Shown piece after piece: positions 1 to 6,069 of a stretch of DNA of 40,835 nucleotides (position 1 is the stretch's first letter; each line of letters starts with the position of its first letter). This stretch comes from Acidobacteriota bacterium (GTDB lineage Bacteria > Acidobacteriota > Vicinamibacteria > Vicinamibacterales > JAFNAJ01), in contig JAHDVP010000005.1 of assembly GCA_023384575.1 (NCBI GenBank), positions 130,531 to 171,365 of the forward strand. Reading direction: 5' to 3'. Under the pieces are notes generated by a model, which did no database searches, had not been told where the DNA came from, and was given only the letters and a program-made list of their open reading frames with translations. Both the position numbers and the translations under genes were made by a program.

Positions 1-338
1 CGGAACTGCGCGTTCAACTCCGCGTAACCGGCTTGGAAGAGGCCGACGAGCGGGCTGTCGGTCAGCGTACGGCAGACGGCCTGCACCTCTGAGAACTTGG
101 CGCTCCGCCGGAAGACCTCGAGAAAGCTGGCCGACTGTCGTCGCGCCCGGCGGAACTCCCAGGTCTTGAAGAGCACGATGCCCCAAGACACCACCGAAAA
201 GAAGATCAGGATCGCGAGAACGACCTTGGCGAGGGGGCCCGAGCGGGCCACGAGCGAGAGGACGTCGTGGCCGGTCTCGCCTGGCAGAGCACCAGCCTGC
301 TCCTGCAGGGCGAGGAGGAACAATCCGAGCGTGCGCAA
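1..338 (-). CDS. tolQ: TolQ, proton-channel subunit of the Tol-Pal system (partial, N-terminal part)
   Basis: About 112 N-terminal residues are present; the gene continues past the left edge. TolQ pairs with TolR in the inner membrane and uses the proton motive force to drive Tol-Pal, which constricts the outer membrane at division. After a short leader the protein has a long hydrophobic segment ending in SVVSWGIVLFK, the typical first TolQ helix, followed by a charged cytoplasmic stretch (TWEFRRARRQ) and the SPLVGLFQAGYAEL motif common in TolQ. I chose a TTG start because a clean GGAGG lies 5 nt upstream (344-348) and no ATG or GTG fits. It diverges from recN and has its own promoter at 391-419. 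ExbB or MotA-like paralogues are the alternative, but SWGIVLFK favours TolQ. The rest of a tol-pal operon would be expected to the left. Confidence 0.85.
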   Translation of the reverse strand, partial: MRTLGLFLLALQEQAGALPGETGHDVLSLVARSGPLAKVVLAILIFFSVVSWGIVLFKTWEFRRARRQSASFLEVFRRSAKFSEVQAVCRTLTDSPLVGLFQAGYAELNAQF

Positions 339-390
339 ACAAGCCTCCGAGTGGTCATGCGATGCGCCGCTGGGATGGCGCGAATAGGGT

Positions 391-419
391 AGACTAGCAC
401 GCAGGTGCAGGCCTGTCAA
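391..419 (-). promoter_or_regulatory. Promoter for tolQ
   Basis: On the minus strand a perfect TTGACA (414-419) is followed by a 17-nt spacer and TAGTCT (391-396). The predicted transcript start is near 384, giving a leader of about 46 nt that carries the GGAGG ribosome-binding site before the TTG start of tolQ. Seen by eye; no experimental support. Confidence 0.6.
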
Positions 420-472
420 AGACCTGATAAGATGGGAGTTCTCGCCATCGCGCCAGCCGGCCACACGATCCC

Positions 473-2197
473 ATGTTGCGGTACCTCAGCATTCGACGCC
501 TCGCCGTCATCGAGACGCTCGACGTCGAGTTCGGGCCAGGACTGAGCGTCCTGACCGGCGAGACCGGTGCCGGCAAGTCCATCGTCGTCGACGCGGTCGA
601 TCTCCTGCTCGGCGGCCGGGCCTCGGCCGACCTCGTTCGCACCGGTGCCGACCTGGCGCAAGTGCAGGCCATCGTCGAAACCCACCCGGGTACCGAGGTC
701 GTCGTCAGGCGCGAGGTGCTCGCCAACGGCCGCAGCCGGGCTTTTCTCGACGACACCCTCGTCACGACCGCCACGCTGCGTGATGCGCTCGGTCCCCACA
801 TCGATCTCCACGGGCAGTACGACCAGCACGGCCTGCTCGCCGCCACCGGCCACCTCGACCTGCTCGACCGGTTCGCAGGCCTCGACGACCTCCGGACACA
901 GGTCGAGGCCGCCTTCCGCAGCTACCGCACAGCCCGACAGGCGGTCGACGACAGCCAGCTCGACGAGCGCGAGCGCGCCGCACGACTCGAACTCACGAGG
1001 CACCAGCTCGCTGAGATCGAGCGCGTCCACCCGGCGCCCGGAGAAGACGACGTTCTGGTCGCGCAACGCCAGGTCCTCGCCAACGCCGACCGGCTGGACC
1101 GCCTGGCCAGAGAGCTATATCTCCTTTTATATGAAGGAGATGACGCGATCGTTGGGCGCCTGGCCGGCGCCTGGAGACGGCTCGACGACCTCCGGTCGCT
1201 CGACCCGCGATTCGAGGCGTTCTCCGCGGTGCGAGACACGGTGGCGCCCGCCCTGGAAGATATTTCGCTCTTTGTTCGCGACTACATCGCCGGACTCGAC
1301 GCCTCGCCAGAGCGACTGCAGGAAGTGGAAGACCGCCTGGCCGCGATCGAGCGGCTCAAGAAGAAGTACGGCCCAAGCCTGGATCTCGTGCTCCAGCGGA
1401 AAGAGGCACTGCTGGCCGCCGTCGCATCGCTCGACGTCACGGCCGACCGGCTTGCCGAGCTGCACGCCGCGCTGGCCGACGCCCGGGCGGTCTATCTTGG
1501 GCTGGCCACGGAACTGTCGGATGCGCGGCGGCGGCGAGTTGCCGGGTTCGGGCGGGCGCTCGTCGACGAACTCGGCCAACTGGCGATGGAGAAGACGCGC
1601 TGCGAGCTGCGACTCACCGCGGTCCGCGACCTCGAGGACCGGTGGAGCGAGCGAGGGGTCGATACGGGAGAGCTCTTCCTCTCGGCGAACCCCGGCGAGG
1701 AACTTCGTCCTCTTGCGCGGATTGCTTCAGGGGGCGAGCGGTCTCGCGTCCTGCTCGCGATCAAGACGCTCGCCTCGACCGACGCACCCGGCCGGACGTT
1801 GGTGTTCGACGAGGTCGACGCCGGAATCGGCGGGCGTGCGGCCGACGCCGTCGGTGCGCGCCTGCGTGCGCTCGGCTCGCGCTTCCAGGTGTTGGCGATC
1901 ACGCACCTTCCTCAGGTGGCGGCGCACGGTCAGGCGCACTACCTGGTCGAGAAGTCGGTGGAGCAGGGGAGGACGCTGGCTCGGGTGTCGCTGCTGGCGC
2001 CTGACGAGCGCGTCCTCGAGCTGGCCCGGATGATCGGTGGCGCGTCGGTCACGGCGCGGGTGATCGACGGGGCGCGGGAGATGCTGGCAAGCCGGGGGGC
2101 GGCCGTCTCGGATCGGAGCGAAACCCGAGCGGCGAAAGGCGAAAGCGAAAGGGCGAAAGCGAAAGGAAAGCGGAGTGGGGCGGACCTATCACGTTGA
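473..2197 (+). CDS. recN: DNA repair ATPase RecN
   Basis: RecN is an SMC-like ATPase that acts early in double-strand-break repair. The 574-residue protein opens with the RecN signature MLRYLSIRRLAVIE and has Walker A GETGAGKS at residues 29-36. A central coiled-coil-like region (about 150-370) is followed by the ABC-type signature around IASGGERSR and Walker B with D446-E447 (LVFDEVDAGIGG). The length is close to the family's usual 550-560 residues plus an extra tail. The last ~25 residues are a Lys/Arg/Glu-rich tail encoded by a degenerate heptamer repeat (2118-2166) and are probably not part of the fold. The 3' end overlaps the miaB start by 23 nt, so the two are probably co-transcribed. 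A -10-like GATAAGAT lies at 426-433, without a good -35. Confidence 0.95.
   Translation: MLRYLSIRRLAVIETLDVEFGPGLSVLTGETGAGKSIVVDAVDLLLGGRASADLVRTGADLAQVQAIVETHPGTEVVVRREVLANGRSRAFLDDTLVTTATLRDALGPHIDLHGQYDQHGLLAATGHLDLLDRFAGLDDLRTQVEAAFRSYRTARQAVDDSQLDERERAARLELTRHQLAEIERVHPAPGEDDVLVAQRQVLANADRLDRLARELYLLLYEGDDAIVGRLAGAWRRLDDLRSLDPRFEAFSAVRDTVAPALEDISLFVRDYIAGLDASPERLQEVEDRLAAIERLKKKYGPSLDLVLQRKEALLAAVASLDVTADRLAELHAALADARAVYLGLATELSDARRRRVAGFGRALVDELGQLAMEKTRCELRLTAVRDLEDRWSERGVDTGELFLSANPGEELRPLARIASGGERSRVLLAIKTLASTDAPGRTLVFDEVDAGIGGRAADAVGARLRALGSRFQVLAITHLPQVAAHGQAHYLVEKSVEQGRTLARVSLLAPDERVLELARMIGGASVTARVIDGAREMLASRGAAVSDRSETRAAKGESERAKAKGKRSGADLSR
2118..2166 (+). repeat. Degenerate heptanucleotide repeat (GCGAAAG) at the recN/miaB junction
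   Basis: In a constant 7-nt register from 2118 the units read GCGAAAC, CCGAGCG, GCGAAAG, GCGAAAG, CGAAAGG, GCGAAAG, CGAAAGG. The array encodes the basic tail of RecN and ends just before the GTG start of miaB at 2175. Its purine-rich bases also supply the ribosome-binding region of miaB. Confidence 0.7.
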
Positions 2198-3530
2198 GAC
2201 GTACGGCTGCCAGATGAACGTCCACGACGGCGAACGGATGGCGGGCCTGCTCGAGGCGGCGGGCTACGAGCACGTCCCCGTCGCCGAAGAGGCCGATGTC
2301 GTCGTCATCAACACCTGCAGCGTGAGGGAGCGGGCGGAAGAGAAACTGTTCACGCGGTTGGGGGAGCTGCGCGTTGCGGCAGAGGCGCAGCAGCGGCGCC
2401 CCGTCGTGGCGGTCGCTGGCTGCGTGGCGCAGCAGGAGGGTCCGAACATCCTTCGCCGGTCGAAGCTCGTGGACGTCATCGTCGGCACGCAGGCGGTGAA
2501 GCAATTGCCGGTGCTCGTCGAGCGGGCGGCGACAGCCCGGGCGGCCACTCCACTGGTCGATGTGAACCCGTACGACGACGTGTCGTTTCCGCTCGGCATC
2601 ACGCGACGCGACGATCCGGTCAAGGCCTACGTCACGATCATCGAAGGGTGTAACGATTTCTGCGCCTTCTGTGTCGTCCCGTACACCAGAGGGCACGAGC
2701 GCATGCGCCCTCTGGCCGAGATCCTCGACGAGGTCCGCCAGGCCGTCGCCACCGGCCGCCCGGAGATTCACTTACTGGGGCAGATCGTGAACCACTACCA
2801 GGCCCCCGACCAGCCAGCGTGCGATTTTCCAGCGCTGCTCGAGGCCGTCTGCGCGATCGACGGCGTGAGGCGTGTACGCTTCGCCAGCCCGCACCCGCGG
2901 CATGTCACGCCCCGGCTCATTCACGCGATTCGCGACCTGCCAGCCATCTGCAAACACCTGCACCTGCCGGTCCAGTCTGGATCCGACCGCGTGCTCCAGG
3001 CGATGCGCCGGCGCCACACCCGCGCCCACTATCTCGACCTCGTCGACCAGCTCAGGGCGGCCGTGCCCGGCATTGCGCTTTCGACCGACATGATCGTCGG
3101 GTTTCCTGGCGAGACCTCCGAGGACTTCGACGAGACGCTGTCGCTCGTCCGTACCGTGGGCTACCACAGCATGTTCTCGTTCAAGTACTCACCGCGCCCC
3201 AACACGCTCGCGCAGAAGCGCATGCCCGACGAGGTCCCGGAGGCCGAGAAGAGCGCGCGCATCGTCGCCTTGCAGGAATGCCAGCGTGAGATTCAACTCG
3301 GCTTGCACGAGCGGGCAGTCGGCACGGCGGTCGATGTGCTCGCCGACTCGACGAGCCGCCGCCGCCCGTCGGAGCTTTCAGGGCGCACGACTGGCAACAC
3401 CGTGGTGAATTTTCCTGGGTCCGGTGAATGGCTCGGTCGCTTCCTGACGGTTCGCGTGGAGCGAGCCGGGCCGAACAGCTTGTGGGGCCGCGTGGAATCC
3501 TGGGCCATTCCTTCCAGTCCTGCCTTCTGA
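2175..3530 (+). CDS. miaB: tRNA-2-methylthio-N6-dimethylallyladenosine synthase MiaB
   Basis: MiaB is a radical-SAM methylthiotransferase that converts i6A37 to ms2i6A37 in tRNAs. The 451-residue protein has the N-terminal UPF0004 domain with cluster cysteines C12, C48 and C83. The radical-SAM motif CxxxCxxC is C159, C163, C166 (CNDFCAFC), and VVPYTRGHERMRP is typical of MiaB. A TRAM RNA-binding domain occupies the last ~70 residues. One oddity is the usual GQNVN motif, which reads GQIVNHY here (Ile204 where Asn is normal). The start is GTG at 2175, inside the end of recN, preceded by a purine-rich stretch. RimO and MtaB are related, but the motifs and length favour MiaB. Confidence 0.93.
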   Translation: MGRTYHVETYGCQMNVHDGERMAGLLEAAGYEHVPVAEEADVVVINTCSVRERAEEKLFTRLGELRVAAEAQQRRPVVAVAGCVAQQEGPNILRRSKLVDVIVGTQAVKQLPVLVERAATARAATPLVDVNPYDDVSFPLGITRRDDPVKAYVTIIEGCNDFCAFCVVPYTRGHERMRPLAEILDEVRQAVATGRPEIHLLGQIVNHYQAPDQPACDFPALLEAVCAIDGVRRVRFASPHPRHVTPRLIHAIRDLPAICKHLHLPVQSGSDRVLQAMRRRHTRAHYLDLVDQLRAAVPGIALSTDMIVGFPGETSEDFDETLSLVRTVGYHSMFSFKYSPRPNTLAQKRMPDEVPEAEKSARIVALQECQREIQLGLHERAVGTAVDVLADSTSRRRPSELSGRTTGNTVVNFPGSGEWLGRFLTVRVERAGPNSLWGRVESWAIPSSPAF

Positions 3531-3595
3531 GGTTGACCTTCGGGGCCGGCCGGTCCACCATGGCTCGTAGCGAGCCTCCCGTGAAGGAGAATGTC

Positions 3596-4081
3596 ATGGC
3601 GATCGAGATGAGCATCAAGGGCCTGATGCTCGATCCGGTGACGAACGTGCCGATCGTGGTGTTGCAGGACAAGGAGGGCCAGCGGGTTCTGCCGATCTGG
3701 GTGGGCGTGTTCGAGGCCAACGCGATCGCGATTCAGATTGAGAACCAGACCCCGCCACGTCCGATGACGCACGATCTGCTGCGGAACATCCTGAGCGACC
3801 TGAAGGCGACCGTCGATCGGGTCGTTGTGACCGAGTTGCGTGAGAGTACCTTCTACGCGCTGATCCACCTCACCGTCCGCGGAGAGCCGGTGGCGGTGGA
3901 TGCCCGGCCGAGTGACGCCATCGCGCTGGCTCTGCGCACCAAATCACCCATCTTCGTTGAGGAGGCGGTCATCGAGACGGCGCGCTCGACGGACGCCGCA
4001 CCCGACCGTCTCGACAGCGAACGGCTGCAGAAATGGCTCGAGAGCCTGGACCCCGAGGACCTCGGCAAGTACAAGATGTAG
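3596..4081 (+). CDS. Bifunctional nuclease family protein (DUF151)
   Basis: This 161-residue protein belongs to the bifunctional nuclease / DUF151 family; some members show DNase or RNase activity, but the bacterial role is poorly known. Family features visible here are the N-terminal MSIKGLMLDPVTNVPIVVLQ strand pair, LPIWVGVFEANAIAIQIE, the central PRPMTHDLL, and the block VAVDARPSDAIALALRTKSPIFV near residues 102-122. The C-terminal ~40 residues (PDRLDSERLQKWLESLDPEDLGKYKM, split here only by reading) are charged and helical. I chose ATG 3596 because AAGGAGA lies 7 nt upstream and the family consensus starts there, although the frame stays open upstream. Between miaB and parA it probably belongs to the same rightward transcription unit. 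Confidence 0.88.
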   Translation: MAIEMSIKGLMLDPVTNVPIVVLQDKEGQRVLPIWVGVFEANAIAIQIENQTPPRPMTHDLLRNILSDLKATVDRVVVTELRESTFYALIHLTVRGEPVAVDARPSDAIALALRTKSPIFVEEAVIETARSTDAAPDRLDSERLQKWLESLDPEDLGKYKM

Positions 4082-4115
4082 GCCCTTCGCTCGATCTCGC
4101 GACCCGGCACACCAC

Positions 4116-4871
4116 ATGATTCTGGCCATTGCCAACCAGAAGGGCGGCGTCGGCAAGACGACGACCGCCATCAACCTCGCGGCCGCGCTCGCCATGCGAC
4201 AGCGCAACACGCTGCTCGTTGACCTCGACCCGCAGGCAAACAGCACGATGTCGTTTCTCGACATGCGGGGGCTCGAGCGGCACATGCTCGACGCGATGCT
4301 GGACGACGCCTGTGGCATTGCCGGGGTGGTCATCCCGACGGGGCAGCCCAACCTGTCGCTCGCACCGTCGCGCATCGCGCTCGCGAAGCTGGAATCCAAG
4401 CTGGTCGGGGAGCTCGACGCGCACTTCAGGTTGAAGGAGCGGCTCGACGCCGTGCGCAGCGATTACGAGTGTGTGGTGATCGACTGTCCGCCGACGCTTG
4501 GTCTTCTGACGGTGAACGCGCTCGTCGCGGCGACCCATCTCCTGATCCCCATTCAGTCGTCCTATTTCGCCCTCGAGGGCACCGACGACCTGCTCGAGAC
4601 GGTGGCGAAGGTGCAGGCCAGGGCCAACCCTGCACTCAAGATCCTCGGCGTGCTCATCACCATGCACGATCGCCGCACGTCGCTGGCAAGGGATATTCGC
4701 GGTCAGATTCACCGTGTCTTCGGAACGAAGGTGTTCGACACCGTCATCACGAAGAGCGTGCGGCTCGAGGAGAGTCCGGCCTACAAGGAATCGATCTTCA
4801 CCTTTGCGCCCGAGTCATCTGGGGCCGCCGAGTATTACCGCCTGTGCGAGGAGGTCATCGACCGTGTCTAA
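4116..4871 (+). CDS. parA: ParA/Soj-family chromosome-partitioning ATPase
   Basis: ParA ATPases bind DNA non-specifically and, with ParB, segregate or position DNA. The 251-residue protein begins MILAIANQKGGVGKTTT, with the deviant Walker A KGGVGKT at residues 9-15. It continues with LLVDLDPQANST (Walker A'), CVVIDCPPTLGLLTVNAL (Walker B region) and the C-terminal SVRLEESPAYKESIF block typical of Soj-type ParA. There is no N-terminal DNA-binding extension, so it is the short chromosomal type. The start at ATG 4116 is set by the family consensus. The end overlaps parB by 8 nt (GTGTCTAA), implying translational coupling. Confidence 0.93.
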   Translation: MILAIANQKGGVGKTTTAINLAAALAMRQRNTLLVDLDPQANSTMSFLDMRGLERHMLDAMLDDACGIAGVVIPTGQPNLSLAPSRIALAKLESKLVGELDAHFRLKERLDAVRSDYECVVIDCPPTLGLLTVNALVAATHLLIPIQSSYFALEGTDDLLETVAKVQARANPALKILGVLITMHDRRTSLARDIRGQIHRVFGTKVFDTVITKSVRLEESPAYKESIFTFAPESSGAAEYYRLCEEVIDRV

Positions 4872-5691
4872 GCGTGGTCTGCCCGAGTCGGTGAAGATGC
4901 GGCACGACGAGCACTACGTCGACGCCTTGACGTCGACGGCCGGAGCGCCCCTCGGGCGTCTGGTGCCGATCGAGCAGGTCGATCCGAATCCTGACCAGCC
5001 TCGGCAGGTCATGGGCGATCTCTCCGAGTTGATGGCGTCGATTGCCGAGAAGGGCATCATCGAACCCCTCATCGTCAGGCAGCGGGGAAGCCGCCTGCAA
5101 ATCATCGCCGGCGAGCGCCGGTACCAGGCCGCGGTCCAGATCGGACTACGGGAGATACCTGTCGTCCTTCGGGAGGCAGATGACGACGAGGTGGTCGAGT
5201 TGGCGCTGGTGGAGAACCTCCAGCGAAAGGATCTCAGCCCGTTCGAGGAGGCAGAGGCGCTGCAGGCCCTCGTGTCCCGTGCGCACTACACGCACGAACA
5301 GCTCGCGAGGAAACTCGGGAAGTCGCGGACGGCCATTACCGAGACCCTCAGCCTGACACAGATGCCGGATGAGGTCCGCCAGTTGTGTCGGCTGGCAGAC
5401 ATTTCGTCTAAATCATTGCTTCTACAGGTGGTTAGGCAGTCTGATTCCCAGAAGATGATTGCGCTCGTCGAACGACTCAGTCGCGACGGCGCCGTCACTC
5501 GGCAGCAGGCACGTGAGGCAGTCGCAAAGCCCAGGGCCGCCGGGCGTCCCAGGAACTTCACGTTCAACTTCAGGCCGCCGACGAAGGATTTCAGCCTCCA
5601 GCTTCGATTCCGCAAGTCCCAAGTCGAGCGCGGCGAGGTCATCTCGGCGCTCGAGCGAATCCTCGAACAGTTGCGCGCTCAGCAGGACTGA
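4864..5691 (+). CDS. parB: ParB/Spo0J-family chromosome-partitioning protein
   Basis: ParB is a CTP-dependent clamp that loads at parS sites and stimulates ParA. The 275-residue protein has the ParB N-terminal domain with VDPNPDQPRQ, the catalytic-type GERRYQAA and ENLQRKDLSPFEEAEAL. A helix-turn-helix region follows (about 145-190, LARKLGKSRTAITETLSL), then a short C-terminal dimerisation segment. The GTG start at 4864 lies within the parA stop region. A perfect hairpin covers the stop codon (5688-5708). Chromosomal parAB is often found with rsmG/mnmG near oriC; here it sits with recN/miaB and lptFG instead. I saw no near-consensus parS site in this window. Confidence 0.92.
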   Translation: MSKRGLPESVKMRHDEHYVDALTSTAGAPLGRLVPIEQVDPNPDQPRQVMGDLSELMASIAEKGIIEPLIVRQRGSRLQIIAGERRYQAAVQIGLREIPVVLREADDDEVVELALVENLQRKDLSPFEEAEALQALVSRAHYTHEQLARKLGKSRTAITETLSLTQMPDEVRQLCRLADISSKSLLLQVVRQSDSQKMIALVERLSRDGAVTRQQAREAVAKPRAAGRPRNFTFNFRPPTKDFSLQLRFRKSQVERGEVISALERILEQLRAQQD

Positions 5692-5708
5692 TCGGAGATA
5701 CCGATCAG
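5688..5708 (+). terminator. Perfect hairpin over the parB stop codon
   Basis: CTGATCGG (5688-5695), a 5-nt loop and CCGATCAG (5701-5708) form an 8-bp perfect stem that includes the parB TGA (5689-5691). There is no T-tract, so this is not a classical intrinsic terminator; it may stabilise the mRNA 3' end or bind a protein as a DNA palindrome. Confidence 0.45.
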
Positions 5709-5864
5709 AGACAGCCGGCGCGGGTCCCCAGGGCCAGGGTTCCCTGATACCGTCGCAGGGGCAGGCGCGAGGGAGGGGAGGCTCGCCGCGCGCTGGGCGC
5801 GCGATCGCTCCCGCACCGGCAGAGACGAGTATTAGTTAACATAATATCTATTATCGGACTCTAT

Positions 5865-5873
5865 TGCTATAAC
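5865..5873 (+). promoter_or_regulatory. Extended -10 promoter candidate in the AT-rich patch
   Basis: TGCTATAAC fits the extended -10 pattern TGnTATAAT with one mismatch. No good -35 lies at the right distance, which an extended -10 can tolerate. A transcript from about 5880 would read 190 nt before lptFG. Confidence 0.35.
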
Positions 5874-6027
5874 CCACAAAACCCGCCTGTTGATGGCCTG
5901 TCGAATCCATCGCCAGGCAACCGCCCTAACGCCAAGAACGAATCGGCAGGCGAACCGGTCGGCCCGCCCTCGGCCACGCCCGCCGGCCTTCGGCAACCCC
6001 ACAGCGCGAAGAGGCACGCTCGCCGTG

Positions 6028-6036
6028 TGCTATCGT
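6028..6036 (+). promoter_or_regulatory. Possible extended -10 for lptFG
   Basis: TGCTATCGT resembles TGnTATAAT and would start transcription near 6043, about 27 nt before the ATG of the fused LPS permease. No -35 match was found. Confidence 0.3.
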
Positions 6037-6069
6037 CTGAACTGACACCACGCCCGGCCCGCCAGACCC

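Larger units (their letters stand above)
5692..6069. other. 378-bp non-coding gap between parB and lptFG with hairpins and an AT-rich island
   Basis: No convincing gene is present. From left to right it holds the parB stop hairpin and then a long imperfect GC-rich hairpin at 5776-5812. That hairpin has outer stem GGGAG/CTCCC and an inner 7-bp stem CGCGCGC-TGG-GCGCGCG (5787-5803). Next comes an AT-rich patch at 5831-5880, where only 14 of 50 bases are G or C, very unlike the surroundings. The patch contains GTTAAC (5835-5840) and the perfect inverted repeat ATAATA-TC-TATTAT (5841-5854). It may be a terminator plus promoter, a protein-binding site, or the promoter of a small RNA or long leader reading toward lptFG. 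Confidence 0.5.
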
